From the NCBI RefSeq assembly GCF_043729335.1, contig NZ_JAYTLQ010000010.1, positions 62,001-126,000 on the forward strand: 64,000 bases of DNA, read 5' to 3'. Made by a program: the position numbers and the translations under genes. The notes beneath the pieces are model-generated. The model did no database searches and was not told the DNA's origin. It worked only from the letters and a program-made list of their open reading frames with translations. Origin of the DNA: Crenothrix sp043729335 (GTDB lineage: Bacteria > Pseudomonadota > Gammaproteobacteria > Methylococcales > Methylomonadaceae). Numbering within the stretch: position 1 is the first letter of the stretch; every line of letters begins with the position of its first letter. Positions 44,555-54,363 of this stretch are shown piece after piece.

Positions 44555-45111
44555 AAATTGCCATTGTCTGCGAAGGAAAAGATGATAAAGTATTTTTTGA
44601 AACGCTAATAAAACACCTTGGATTTGATGAAAGACGGGTTAGTTTTTATATTTTCAATGGTAAAAGCAATTTATTCAAAGCAGATAATAAAAAATATGAA
44701 GATTTAAAATTAGTGGTCGCTAGTGGGCAAATTGATAAGGTTTTATTTGTCCTTGATGCCGACAATGTGCAAAACGATGCTACTTATGGTGGGTTTGATA
44801 ATACACAGTTAGCGCTGGACGCTATTATTAAACAATTAGCATTTGAAGACATTAGTCAAACCTATATCATGTGTGACCCAATATCTAAAGTGGGCTACTT
44901 AGAGTCGTTTATTTTATCTACCATTCCTGAAGAGCAAAGAAATTGCATTGAACATTTTTTAGAATGCTCGCAATTTAAATCTAAAGGGAACCACAAAGCT
45001 ATTCTCAACAAAATTTATAATATCGCCTACCCAAATGCACCTTATGATTTTGAGCATAGCTATTTTGATTCTCTAAAATTAAAGTTAATTAATCTTTTTA
45101 AACAACTTTAA
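44548..45111 (+). CDS. TOPRIM-like (DUF3226-type) protein, partner of the ATPase
   Basis: A 187-residue protein with the TOPRIM pattern: IAIVCEGKDDKVFFETLIKHLG (invariant Glu), FYIFNGKSNLFK and VLFVLDADNVQND (the DxD pair). The C-terminal half includes GYLESFILSTIPEEQRNCIEHFLEC, as in DUF3226 proteins. The TOPRIM fold supports metal-dependent nuclease activity. In paired systems such as PARIS the ATPase senses a phage trigger and releases or activates the TOPRIM effector. The same logic is inferred here. Overlap of 7 bp with the ATPase gene. Confidence 0.82.
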   Translation: MVKIAIVCEGKDDKVFFETLIKHLGFDERRVSFYIFNGKSNLFKADNKKYEDLKLVVASGQIDKVLFVLDADNVQNDATYGGFDNTQLALDAIIKQLAFEDISQTYIMCDPISKVGYLESFILSTIPEEQRNCIEHFLECSQFKSKGNHKAILNKIYNIAYPNAPYDFEHSYFDSLKLKLINLFKQL

Positions 45112-45256
45112 TTATCTGCACTGGAGCACAAAGTGTAACGTTAGTGTGGGATGAAGCAGTGTTAGGTGCTTAAACAGAGCGGCCTAATCTTAATTAATTG
45201 ATAAAACTTAAACAAAGTATTTTAAATTTTATTTTAAAAATATGAAGGATTAAATT

Positions 45257-46489
45257 ATGGCGGTATACCCAAAAGGGTCAGATGGTCAGTTTTATTTCCC
45301 AGAAATGCCAGACGTTGCCGGCATTGCATTAGGCACTACCAATGCCGGTATCAAGCAAACGGTCCGGGATGATATTTTGCTGATTCAAATGGCTGAAGGC
45401 TCAAGTTGTGCAGCGGTATTTACCCAAAATGCTTTCTGTGCTGCACCTGTCCATGTTGCCAAAGCTAATTTACCCCATCAGCCACGCTGGTTGCTAATCA
45501 ATTCCGGCAACGCCAATGCGGGTACAGGTAAGCAAGGTATGGGCGATGCTCTGGCTTCATGTGCAGGTGTCGCTGAAACAGTGAAGGGACAAGCCAATCA
45601 AGTGCTGCCGTTCTCTACTGGTGTGATCGGTCAGCCCTTGCCAGTCGAAAAAATTATCGCTGCTTTACCCGCCGCTTACGCTAATCTGCGCTTATCCAAT
45701 TGGGACAGAGCCGCGCGCGCCATTATGACCACAGACACCTTCCCTAAAGGAGTTACCGAAGTGATTAGCATTGATGGCAACGCCATCACCATCAATGCTA
45801 TCTCCAAAGGCGCAGGTATGATACAACCCAATATGGCGACCATGCTGGGCTTTATCGCTACCGATGCGACTATCAGCCAAGCCTTGTTACAGCAATGTTT
45901 GTCGACGGCTGTGGAACAATCCTTTAACCGCATTACCGTAGATGGCGATACCTCTACTAATGATGCCTGCGTAGTCATGGCCAGCGGCTGTTCGCGTGTA
46001 CCGGAAATTAAAGCTGGCAGCGCAGCACTGGATGTTTTTTCGGCTGCTTTAATGCGTGTCTGCAAGCAATTGGCGGAAGCTATCGTTAGGGATGGCGAAG
46101 GGGCCACAAAACTTATTCGCATTCAGGTAGAGCAAGCCTTGCACGATGAAGAAGCCGTGCGGGTAGGCAAAACTATTGCCCATTCACCGTTGGTTAAAAC
46201 GGCATTTTTCGCCAGCGATCCCAATTGGGGACGCATACTCGCCGCAGTGGGCCGAGCCGGTGTAGAAAACATGGTGCTGAAAGACGTGCAGATTTTTCTG
46301 GATGACGTGTGTATCGTCAACAATGGCCAACGTGCCGATGATTACACCGAAGCAGCGGGGCAAGCTGTTATGGATAGGGAGGAAATTACTATCACCGTCA
46401 AATTGGGTCGCGGCAGTGCTAGCCAGGAAGTGCTGACCTGTGATTTCTCCTACGATTACGTGCGTATTAATGCCGAATACCGTACTTAG
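45257..46489 (+). CDS. argJ: Bifunctional glutamate N-acetyltransferase/ornithine acetyltransferase
   Basis: A 410-residue ArgJ. The autoprocessing site is KGAGMIQPNMATMLGFIATDA, with Thr as the new N-terminal nucleophile of the beta chain. NSGNANAGTGKQG forms the oxyanion region, TVDGDTSTNDACVVMASG and SDPNWGRILAAVGRAG are further conserved blocks, and the C-terminal DYVRINAEYRT is standard. It recycles the acetyl group in arginine synthesis, transferring it from N-acetylornithine to glutamate. AAGGA precedes the ATG. It is followed after 6 bp by the Nudix-ThiE gene. Confidence 0.96.
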   Translation: MAVYPKGSDGQFYFPEMPDVAGIALGTTNAGIKQTVRDDILLIQMAEGSSCAAVFTQNAFCAAPVHVAKANLPHQPRWLLINSGNANAGTGKQGMGDALASCAGVAETVKGQANQVLPFSTGVIGQPLPVEKIIAALPAAYANLRLSNWDRAARAIMTTDTFPKGVTEVISIDGNAITINAISKGAGMIQPNMATMLGFIATDATISQALLQQCLSTAVEQSFNRITVDGDTSTNDACVVMASGCSRVPEIKAGSAALDVFSAALMRVCKQLAEAIVRDGEGATKLIRIQVEQALHDEEAVRVGKTIAHSPLVKTAFFASDPNWGRILAAVGRAGVENMVLKDVQIFLDDVCIVNNGQRADDYTEAAGQAVMDREEITITVKLGRGSASQEVLTCDFSYDYVRINAEYRT

Positions 46490-46495
46490 ATTGCT

Positions 46496-47422
46496 ATGAC
46501 TGTGTTGCAAGTAGCGGTCGGAGTAATCAAGAATTCGGCAGGGCAGATATTAATTTCGTTACGTAACCCTGATTTGCATCAAGGTGGTTTATGGGAATTT
46601 CCGGGCGGTAAAGTGGAAGCAGGTGAATCTGTTGAGCAAGCCTTACACCGAGAACTCAAAGAAGAGCTGGCGATAGATACACTTGCCGTTGAGCCTTTAA
46701 TTACCCTTAAACACGATTATGGCGACCGATGTGTGCAACTGAATGTGTGTGTGGTGACGCAGTTTTCTGGTAGCGTTATACACAGTGATAACCAGCCTTT
46801 TAAATGGGTAGCGCCGGATGACCTGAGCCAGTATGCTTTTCCAGAAGCCAATAAAGCCATTGTTACGGCCATCCTGTTGCCGGTTTATTATGCAATTTTA
46901 GATGATGCTGATCACGAAACACTGTTGTACAACTTGGAGAAAATGCTAATTCAAGGCGTTCGGTTATTCCAGGTTAGATTAAAACGACTGTCGGCTGAAG
47001 CAGTGGTGCATTTTGTTGCAGTAGCTTATGGCATTTGCCATGCTTACGGTGCGCGATTGCTCATCAATTCAGATATAGCGGATAGTCGCTATACCGCTGA
47101 TGGCCTTCATTTGACCTCGACCCATTTAATGAAGATGACGCAGCGCCCCGCTAACCAAACCTGGGTTGGTGCGTCTTGCCATAATCTGGCTGAATTGCAG
47201 CACGCGCAAAAAATAGGCGTGGATTTTGTGGTGCTGGCACCGGTTTTAACCACGCAGACCCACGCAACTATTAGCCCTTTAGGTTGGTCAGAGTTCGAAG
47301 CATTGCTATCTCATGCCACAATTCCGGTTTATGCGCTGGGTGGTTTATCCAAGTCTGATCTGCCTTATACGCGGCAATTAGGTGCGCAAGGCATTGCTGC
47401 AATTAGAGCTTTTCTGGATTAA
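46496..47422 (+). CDS. Nudix hydrolase (MutT type) fused to a ThiE-like domain
   Basis: Residues 1-130 form a MutT domain: RNPDLHQGGLWEFPGGKVEAG, with the Nudix box continuing to HRELKEELAI. It should hydrolyse oxidised nucleotides such as 8-oxo-dGTP. Residues 140-308 resemble thiamine phosphate synthase: LFQVRLKRLSAEAVV, LINSDIADSRYTADGLHL, VGASCHNLAELQHAQKIGVDFVVLAPVL and ALGGLSKSDL. Several TMP-synthase ligands are altered (for example QVRLK in place of QLREK), so thiamine synthesis by this domain is doubtful. The fusion is well known in gammaproteobacteria. Confidence 0.9.
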   Translation: MTVLQVAVGVIKNSAGQILISLRNPDLHQGGLWEFPGGKVEAGESVEQALHRELKEELAIDTLAVEPLITLKHDYGDRCVQLNVCVVTQFSGSVIHSDNQPFKWVAPDDLSQYAFPEANKAIVTAILLPVYYAILDDADHETLLYNLEKMLIQGVRLFQVRLKRLSAEAVVHFVAVAYGICHAYGARLLINSDIADSRYTADGLHLTSTHLMKMTQRPANQTWVGASCHNLAELQHAQKIGVDFVVLAPVLTTQTHATISPLGWSEFEALLSHATIPVYALGGLSKSDLPYTRQLGAQGIAAIRAFLD

Positions 47423-47502
47423 CCTTTTTGCAAAATGACTGAATTGAGTGACTCGCACATGGTTTTATTTCACAGCGTACTTTTCCAGAGTTTCCCATTG
47501 TT

Positions 47503-50500
47503 ATGATTCTTTCTCCTGCTGTTCCTAAAACCAACGCTCAAACCATTATTTGGACAGGATTGACCGGCTGCGGTGATTCTTTGGCTTTGGCTTCTGCCAT
47601 TAAAAATGAAAAACGCTTGTTTGTGATTATCACTCCCGACAATCAAACGGCTTTGCGCTTTGAGCACGAGCTGACCTTTTTTTTGCAGGGCGAGCATCCT
47701 ATTTTGCATTTTCCCGATTGGGAAACCTTGCCCTACGATGTGTTTTCCCCGCTGCCGCAAATTACTTCAGAGCGTTTACGCACGTTAGCGTTATTGCCAG
47801 AAGTCAAACGCGGTGCATTGGTGGTTTCGGTAACGACCCTGATGCACCGTTTGGCACCGCGCCAGCATGTGTTAGCACACAGTTTTGCGATTAAAGTAGG
47901 TGATAAATTCAATATGGAGCTTAGCCGCCTTAAGCTGGAAAGTGTCGGTTACCAATGTGTAGGCCAAGTGCAGCAACATGCAGAATTTGCGGTCAGGGGC
48001 GCGATAGTCGATTTATTCCCCATGGGCAGCAAGGAGCCGTATCGCATTGAGTTATTTGATGAAGACGTGGAATCCATACGCACGTTTGATCCTGAAACCC
48101 AGCGCTCATTGGATAAAATCGACCAGATACAATTGTTTCCGGCGCGCGAGTTTCCGTTTACCGATGATTCTATTAAGCAGTTTCGCCAGGCTTTCAGAAA
48201 GGCTTTTCCCAGCACTTCTGAAAAAAATATTATCTACCAGGATGTTACTAAAGGTATTACGCCCAGCGGTATTGAGTATTATTTGCCGTTGTTTGTAGAG
48301 CAAACAGCGACCTTGTTTGATTACTTGCCGAAATCGGCTGTAGTAGTTACCAGCAATGGCTTTGAACACAATGCCAGCGCTTTTTATAATGAAGCCGAAG
48401 AACGTTTTGAGCAAAGAAAATACGATACTGAACGTCCCTTATTAGCACCGCGTGAATTGTTTTTGTTGGCGGAGGAATTGCAGCAATGGGTGGCGGCTTT
48501 TGCGCGTATTAACCTGGATGTACTGTCTACTGAATACCAGCAGCCGACCACGGACAGTGAGCAATTTAACTGCCACAAATTACCTAATCTAACCTTAGAT
48601 GCCAAAGTGCCCGATTCTGCACAGGCTGTGGTGCAATTTGTTGACGATTACACCGGTAAAATTTTATTTATCGCTGAGTCCGCAGGCCGCCGTGAAGGTT
48701 TGATAGATAAATTAAGGCAGTACAAAATTACCGTTAAACAGGTCGATAGCTGGCAGGCATTTTTAAAATCCGAAGTGTCGCCGTGTATTTTGGTAGCGCC
48801 TATTGATCATGGTTTGTGGCTGGAAAACCCTGCCATAGCCATTATTACCGAAACGTTGCTGTCTGGTGAAAAAGCCCAGCAACGCCGAAGACGCCGCAAG
48901 TCTGGATTGCGCGAGCTGGAAAATATTGTCAATAACTTAAATGAACTGACGATAGGTTCACCGGTTGTCCATCAAGAACATGGTGTAGGCCGCTATCTGG
49001 GTTTATTCACGCTGAGTGCAGGCGGCATAGCCGCTGAGTTTTTGGCACTCGAATATGCTAACAACGATAAGCTGTACGTGCCGGTATCATCATTGCATGT
49101 TATTGGCCGCTATACCGGCATGAACCCTGATGAAGCACCGTTGCATAAATTAGGCGGCGATCAATGGAGTAAAGCCAAGAAAAAAGCCATTGCGCGTATC
49201 CGGGATGTCGCTGCGGAATTGCTGGAAATTCACGCTAACCGAGCCATTAAACAAGGCCATGCCTTTAATATTGATAATGCTGAATATCAGACCTTTGCTG
49301 ACGCTTTCCCTTTTGAAGAAACGCCCGATCAGCAATCTGCTATCGAAGCCATATTAGATGATATGGCTACCACTCAACCCATGGACAGGGTGATTTGCGG
49401 CGATGTGGGCTTTGGTAAAACTGAGGTGGCGATGCGGGCAGCCTTTATTGCTGTGCAAAGTGGTAAACAAGTGGCGGTATTGGTGCCTACTACATTATTG
49501 GCGCAGCAGCATTACCAGAACTTTTCTGATCGCTTTGCCGATTGGCCGATGCGGGTGGATGTGTTGTCGCGCTTTGTAACTCCAAAGCAGCAAAAAGAAA
49601 TCAGCGATGATTTGGCCGAAGGCAAAGTGGATATTGTGATTGGTACACACAAGCTATTGTCCAAAGACATTAAATACCGTGCTTTGGGATTGGTGATTAT
49701 TGATGAGGAACACCGCTTTGGTGTGACCCAAAAAGAGCACTTCAAAAAATTACGCAGTGAACTGGATATTTTAACGTTAACAGCTACACCTATTCCTCGT
49801 ACCTTGAATATGGCCATGTCAGGCCTTCGGGATATTTCTATTATTGCTAGTCCGCCGCCTAATCGTCATGCGATAAAAACCTTTATTAGCCAGTGGGTGG
49901 ATGCACAAATTAAAGAAGCGTGTTTACGTGAAATTAAGCGTGGCGGTCAGGTATTTTTTCTGCACAATGATGTTAAAAGTATGGAAAAAATGGCCAGGGA
50001 TTTAGCCGCCTTAGTACCAGAAGCGCGTATTGAAATTGCTCATGGTCAAATGCCAGAACGCGAGTTAGAGCGTGTCATGCTGGATTTTTATCATCAACGC
50101 TTTAACTTATTGTTATGTTCAACCATTATCGAAAGCGGTATTGATATCCCAAGTGCCAATACCATTATCATTAACCGGGCAGATAAATTGGGCCTGGCGC
50201 AATTGCATCAATTGCGTGGGCGGGTCGGGCGCTCACATCATCGCGCCTATGCTTATTTTATTGTGCCGCCAAAATCTTTATTGAGCAAAGATGCTATTAA
50301 GCGTCTGGAAGCAGTGGAAGCATCGGGCAATTTAGGCGCAGGTTTTATGCTGTCGTCTCACGATATGGAAATACGCGGGGCAGGGGAGTTGCTGGGTGAT
50401 GATCAAAGCGGTCAAATTCAGGAAATTGGTTTTACCTTGTATGCGGAATTATTGGAACGGGCCGTTAGCGCGTTAAGATCAGGTAAGCAACCTGAGCTGG

Positions 50501-50964
50501 ATACACCAATGGACAAAGGCCCAGAAGTTGATTTGCAAACAGCGGCATTGATTCCTGAAGATTATCTGCCTGATATTCACGCGCGTTTGGTGTTATACAA
50601 GCGCATCTCCAGTGCGGATACCGACAGCGATTTGCGCGAGTTGCAAATAGAAATGATAGATCGTTTTGGTTTGTTACCGGAGCCGGTGAAAACTTTGTTT
50701 GGTATTGCTGCTTTAAAACAGCAGTCAGAAAAAATGGGCATCAAAAAAATAGAAGCGAATGCAACGGGGGGACGGTTGATTTTTTCTGCCGAACCGAAAA
50801 TTAATGCCGAGCAATTGATTACCTTAATACAAACCCAGGCACAGGTTTATAAGTTTGATGGCGCGGATAAATTGCGCTTTATAAAGCCGTTTGAAACGAC
50901 TGAGCAGAAGTTTGAGTTTATTCGGGAGTTGCTGGGGCAATTGGTTTTGAAGGATACAGCGTAG
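47503..50964 (+). CDS. mfd: Transcription-repair coupling factor
   Basis: At 1153 residues this is a complete Mfd. The UvrB-homology part is at the N terminus (FPDWETLPYDVFSP, GAIVDLFPMGSKEPYRIELF). The RNA-polymerase-interacting domain follows (VVHQEHGVGRYLGLFTL). The RecG-like translocase has Walker A GDVGFGKTEVAMRAAF, DEEHRFGVTQKE, TLTATPIPRTLNMAMSGLRD and FFLHNDVKSM. QLRGRVGRSHHRAYAYF is motif VI. It removes RNA polymerase stalled at lesions and recruits UvrA. ATG 47503. Confidence 0.97.
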   Translation: MILSPAVPKTNAQTIIWTGLTGCGDSLALASAIKNEKRLFVIITPDNQTALRFEHELTFFLQGEHPILHFPDWETLPYDVFSPLPQITSERLRTLALLPEVKRGALVVSVTTLMHRLAPRQHVLAHSFAIKVGDKFNMELSRLKLESVGYQCVGQVQQHAEFAVRGAIVDLFPMGSKEPYRIELFDEDVESIRTFDPETQRSLDKIDQIQLFPAREFPFTDDSIKQFRQAFRKAFPSTSEKNIIYQDVTKGITPSGIEYYLPLFVEQTATLFDYLPKSAVVVTSNGFEHNASAFYNEAEERFEQRKYDTERPLLAPRELFLLAEELQQWVAAFARINLDVLSTEYQQPTTDSEQFNCHKLPNLTLDAKVPDSAQAVVQFVDDYTGKILFIAESAGRREGLIDKLRQYKITVKQVDSWQAFLKSEVSPCILVAPIDHGLWLENPAIAIITETLLSGEKAQQRRRRRKSGLRELENIVNNLNELTIGSPVVHQEHGVGRYLGLFTLSAGGIAAEFLALEYANNDKLYVPVSSLHVIGRYTGMNPDEAPLHKLGGDQWSKAKKKAIARIRDVAAELLEIHANRAIKQGHAFNIDNAEYQTFADAFPFEETPDQQSAIEAILDDMATTQPMDRVICGDVGFGKTEVAMRAAFIAVQSGKQVAVLVPTTLLAQQHYQNFSDRFADWPMRVDVLSRFVTPKQQKEISDDLAEGKVDIVIGTHKLLSKDIKYRALGLVIIDEEHRFGVTQKEHFKKLRSELDILTLTATPIPRTLNMAMSGLRDISIIASPPPNRHAIKTFISQWVDAQIKEACLREIKRGGQVFFLHNDVKSMEKMARDLAALVPEARIEIAHGQMPERELERVMLDFYHQRFNLLLCSTIIESGIDIPSANTIIINRADKLGLAQLHQLRGRVGRSHHRAYAYFIVPPKSLLSKDAIKRLEAVEASGNLGAGFMLSSHDMEIRGAGELLGDDQSGQIQEIGFTLYAELLERAVSALRSGKQPELDTPMDKGPEVDLQTAALIPEDYLPDIHARLVLYKRISSADTDSDLRELQIEMIDRFGLLPEPVKTLFGIAALKQQSEKMGIKKIEANATGGRLIFSAEPKINAEQLITLIQTQAQVYKFDGADKLRFIKPFETTEQKFEFIRELLGQLVLKDTA

Positions 50965-51097
50965 GCAAACGGTTTTGCCGCTTGCCTTAATGAGGGCGCA
51001 TGTGCTTAATGCTGAGTTTATCGCTAAATGTGCCGGTAGAAAATATGGTGGCTCAGCATAAGGATTAAGATGGACGTAGAGTGTTTTTGTAAACGCC

Positions 51098-51973
51098 TTA
51101 ACTATAATGGTGACCATCGGTTACAAAACCGGTAACGTCACCAACTATATCTATAGCTGTTATAGCAGGTCCTGTATGATCTTCAAAGACAACAGTGTGT
51201 GGGCCAGCAGGTTGGCCTGGGAGATTAGCGGTAATATTAACAAGAAGTGCTCCTGCTCTATCCAGATTTTCGGGCAGACAGTTGTCTTTAAGATATCTGT
51301 AGGCATCTCCCGCTTTAGAAACAGTGTCTATTGGGACGTAATTGTTGTAAGTATCATATAATTTTATAATGCCGTCAGTGACGCTATATTTGTCGAAAGG
51401 GCCGAAATCCCCACCCTTGCCCTCAATGATGCCATTACCATTCCCATGGGCATGACCATTACCATCAGTATCTTTCATAATTTTAGCTGAAGGCAAATCA
51501 AGCGTGTCGTATTTATCGAAATTGAATGCTCTATCAAAACCTGTAGGTGCTTTGGGGCCAAGTGCGCCAAAAACGCCAACGAGTTGAAACGGACTGTCGC
51601 CTTTATCAGTGTGGATGGTATCGGGATTAGTTTTGCCTGTGGTTAATTTATAAATATCACCCGGGGCACCGGCAACACCGCTACCCCCCCCAGCGCCACC
51701 GGCTAAATAATTTTTGCCTGTTCCCCCTTCTAAAGTATCAATGCCTGAGCCACCGTAAAGTTTGTCATTATCATCGCCGCCATAAAGTTTGTCATCGCCA
51801 TCGCCGCCGTAAAGCGTGTCATTTTTGGTGAAGCCATAAAGAGTGTCATCACCTCCATTGCCATGGATGGTATCTTTTAAGCCACCATTCCCGTTAACCT
51901 TAAAGATATTACTGGTAAAAGTATTATCGCCTTTGATTGTATTTGAACTGTTGTTTCCTTTGTAGGTAGACAT
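51098..51973 (-). CDS. Small RTX-type calcium-binding protein, probably secreted
   Basis: A 291-residue protein with no classical signal peptide. Residues about 35-95 contain glycine-rich nonapeptide repeats (NGGDDTLYG, NDTLYGGDGDDKLYGG, SGIDTLEGG) that bind calcium as beta-roll. DTDGNGHAHGNGNG (about 165-178) resembles an EF-hand loop. The C-terminal part (AGPHTVVFEDHTG, VTGFVTDGHHYS) has no known fold. RTX proteins are usually exported by a type I system through an uncleaved C-terminal signal; no such transporter is in the window. Function unknown: an adhesin, surface or matrix protein are options. Confidence 0.78.
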   Translation of the reverse strand: MSTYKGNNSSNTIKGDNTFTSNIFKVNGNGGLKDTIHGNGGDDTLYGFTKNDTLYGGDGDDKLYGGDDNDKLYGGSGIDTLEGGTGKNYLAGGAGGGSGVAGAPGDIYKLTTGKTNPDTIHTDKGDSPFQLVGVFGALGPKAPTGFDRAFNFDKYDTLDLPSAKIMKDTDGNGHAHGNGNGIIEGKGGDFGPFDKYSVTDGIIKLYDTYNNYVPIDTVSKAGDAYRYLKDNCLPENLDRAGALLVNITANLPGQPAGPHTVVFEDHTGPAITAIDIVGDVTGFVTDGHHYS

Positions 51974-52425
51974 GGGTATTACCTCGATAATTTTATGTAT
52001 TAATGTAAAAAGATTTTATTGTGCTGCGTTAAGTTCTTACTGGCGATTGCTTTAATGTGTATTGAGCTATTTTTCCTTAAATGTAAATTAAGAGCTTAAC
52101 TTAATGTCTATACGCTCAACAAGTGCTTATGATGAGTGGCTTTTGGGCTCTTAATTTACATTTAATTAACGGCTAATTTAGTAGAATAATGTATGAGTAG
52201 TATAAAAAGCTTTAAAGTTTTTTGTGCTGATGAGCAGATTTTATTATGCGCTCGTTAGCCATGATTACAACATATCAGCAATTTGTTGTAAATGGCTATG
52301 TAAAAAATACCAGCGAAATCTGAAGATCAAGTAAATTCGCCCTGATTTTTTTATATAAATTAAGTGGATGTATTTTGTTTTTACTGGGTGGCGATGTAGA
52401 GATAAAAAATATATTTACACTATCA
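51974..52425. other. Intergenic gap between the RTX gene and holC
   Basis: About 450 bp without a gene of convincing quality. It holds the 19-bp inverted repeat at 52077-52165. The RTX gene promoter should lie within 51975-52100, but I could not settle boxes. The stretch is AT-rich. Confidence 0.45.
52077..52165. repeat. Perfect 19-bp inverted repeat with a 51-bp spacer
   Basis: TTAAATGTAAATTAAGAGC at 52077-52095 is the exact reverse complement of 52147-52165. The spacer shows no coding frame. The exact match over 19 bases is unlikely by chance in such a small interval, so a regulatory cruciform or the termini of a small mobile relic are possible. Confidence 0.75.
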
Positions 52426-52866
52426 TCAATCCAGGTGAGACATTTTGTGGGTGATCGGCACGATGCTCGCCTGTTGATATTGCCGATAGCGCTGCCTACC
52501 CCAGATTTTGGTAGCTTCGCTGTTGTCGAGTATTTCAAGAATGCGCTCGCTATGCTGAAAGTTTTCGGGACATCGCGATGACAGATTAATGATGGTGTGT
52601 TGCCAATGTTCAGGGGGATTGCTGACACCTATTAATACGGTGTTTTCAATAGCGGGTAATTCACCGGTAAAAATTTGGTGCGGAATAAAACTACCTGCTC
52701 TGAAAGTCCAGAGCAGGTCGTCAATCAGCTGGCTTTGTTCCAGGTTATCAGTTAGCACGTAGGCAAAACAACCGCTCCGGTAGGCTTTTTCTATTAGCTT
52801 ACAGGCAAATAGATGGCGCTCTGAGGTGGATTCTGTTGCCAGTACGTAAAAGCTGATTTCGGGCAT
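52426..52866 (-). CDS. holC: DNA polymerase III chi subunit
   Basis: A 146-residue protein starting ISFYVLATESTSERHLFACKLIEKAYRSG, the chi hallmark, with LLWTFRAGSFIPHQIF and IGVSNPPEHWQHTIINLSSR following. Chi forms part of the clamp loader and links it to single-stranded DNA-binding protein. It follows pepA by 6 bp on the minus strand, the same order as in many gammaproteobacteria. Confidence 0.93.
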   Translation of the reverse strand: MPEISFYVLATESTSERHLFACKLIEKAYRSGCFAYVLTDNLEQSQLIDDLLWTFRAGSFIPHQIFTGELPAIENTVLIGVSNPPEHWQHTIINLSSRCPENFQHSERILEILDNSEATKIWGRQRYRQYQQASIVPITHKMSHLD

Positions 52867-52872
52867 TGCTGC

Positions 52873-54363
52873 TTAAAGTCCTTTGGCGCGATTAATCAAA
52901 TATTGAGTTAACAGCGGTACAGGCCTTCCTGTTGCCCCTTTTGTCGGCCCTGAGCGCCATGCCGTGCCGGCAATATCCAAATGTGCCCATCTAAAGTTTT
53001 TGGTAAACTGCGACAGAAAACAAGCGGCGGTAATAGTGCCACCGTCTTTACTGCCAATGTTGGCCAAATCAGCAAAATTTGATTTTAATTGTTCCTGATA
53101 CTCTTCCCACAGCGGCAAGCGCCAAAGACTGTCGTTAGCGGTTTCGCTGGCGGTCAACAGGTCGTTACATAAGGCATCATCATTACCCAGTAAGCCACTG
53201 GGCACACGGCCTAAAGCGACTAAACAGGCTCCGGTCAGTGTTGCCAAGTCAATCACCACATCAGGGTTAAACCTTTCTGCGTAAGTTAAGGTATCGCAAA
53301 GTATTAACCGGCCTTCGGCATCGGTATTTAAGATTTCAACGGTTTTGCCAGACATACTCGTCCAAATGTCGCCCGGTTTATTGGCGTAGCCATCGGGCAG
53401 ATTTTCAGATGAGGGGATCAGGCCGATAATGTTTAACGGCAAATTCATTTGAGCGGCTGCCAGTAGCGTGCCCAAAACTGCGGCACCGCCACACATATCG
53501 TATTTCATTTCATCCATGCCAGGGCCCGGTTTTAATGAAATACCACCGGCATCAAAGGTTAAGCCTTTGCCCACAAAAACTATCGGCTTGCTGTCTTTGT
53601 CGCCGCCTTGATAATTTAAGCTAATCAATTTGGCAGGTTCTCGGCTACCGCGTGATACGGATAGAAAAACGTGCATACCCAAGGCTTCCATATCAGACTC
53701 TTCGAGAATGTTAATCGTAAGCTTGTCAGATTTTTTACCCAGCTCTATCGCTTGTTCGGCCAGAAAAGTCGGGGTACAGATATTGCCCGGTAAGTCGGAC
53801 AGATGTTTGGTTAAGGCGACACCTTCAGCAATGGCTTTGCCTTGCGCTAATCCAGCTTGTGCCAAAGTAATCTGCTCTTGTGGTGCGCTGATAATGATTT
53901 TTTCCAGCTTGCTCTCGGTTTCTTTATCAGATTTGAGTGCAGTAAACTGATACACCGCATCGCTGAAAACTTCGACAATTTGCCGGGTTTTCCATTGCCA
54001 ATCGCTATTGCTGACTGAACATTCTGCCAAGCTACAGGCTACGGCTTTAAGGTGTGGCTTTTTTACACTGTTAACCGCAGCATACAGGGCTTTGCGGAAA
54101 TTTTTAGCCGACAAAGGTTTGTTTTCGCCCAAGCCGACCAGTAGAATGCGTTCAATTGCGCTGTTGGGTACAACGTTGATTAATACGCTGTCGCCCAGTT
54201 TCCCCTTAATGTCACCACGGTTGATAACGCTATTGATCAAATTCCGCGTATTATTGTCCAGCGCATTTGCAGGCAGGCAAAGTTGTAGGTCTTGGTAGAC
54301 GCCAATCATCGTACAATCAGCTTGCAGTGTTTCTAAGGGGGCAGTTTCTATAAAATAGTCCAT
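52873..54363 (-). CDS. pepA: Leucyl aminopeptidase
   Basis: A 496-residue M17 peptidase. The dizinc site is in GLTFDAGGISLKPGPGMDEMKYDMCGG, and the family signature NTDAEGRLILCDTLTYAE is intact, with the catalytic Lys and Arg residues. It removes N-terminal residues from peptides, and in E. coli also acts as a DNA-binding factor. It is transcribed with holC and away from lptF, with a 149-bp divergent promoter region between. Confidence 0.96.
   Translation of the reverse strand: MDYFIETAPLETLQADCTMIGVYQDLQLCLPANALDNNTRNLINSVINRGDIKGKLGDSVLINVVPNSAIERILLVGLGENKPLSAKNFRKALYAAVNSVKKPHLKAVACSLAECSVSNSDWQWKTRQIVEVFSDAVYQFTALKSDKETESKLEKIIISAPQEQITLAQAGLAQGKAIAEGVALTKHLSDLPGNICTPTFLAEQAIELGKKSDKLTINILEESDMEALGMHVFLSVSRGSREPAKLISLNYQGGDKDSKPIVFVGKGLTFDAGGISLKPGPGMDEMKYDMCGGAAVLGTLLAAAQMNLPLNIIGLIPSSENLPDGYANKPGDIWTSMSGKTVEILNTDAEGRLILCDTLTYAERFNPDVVIDLATLTGACLVALGRVPSGLLGNDDALCNDLLTASETANDSLWRLPLWEEYQEQLKSNFADLANIGSKDGGTITAACFLSQFTKNFRWAHLDIAGTAWRSGPTKGATGRPVPLLTQYLINRAKGL

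Noticed and set aside
46496..47422. The ThiE-like half as a separate thiamine-phosphate synthase gene
   Set aside because: It is in frame with the Nudix domain without a stop, and ligands needed for thiamine synthesis are altered.
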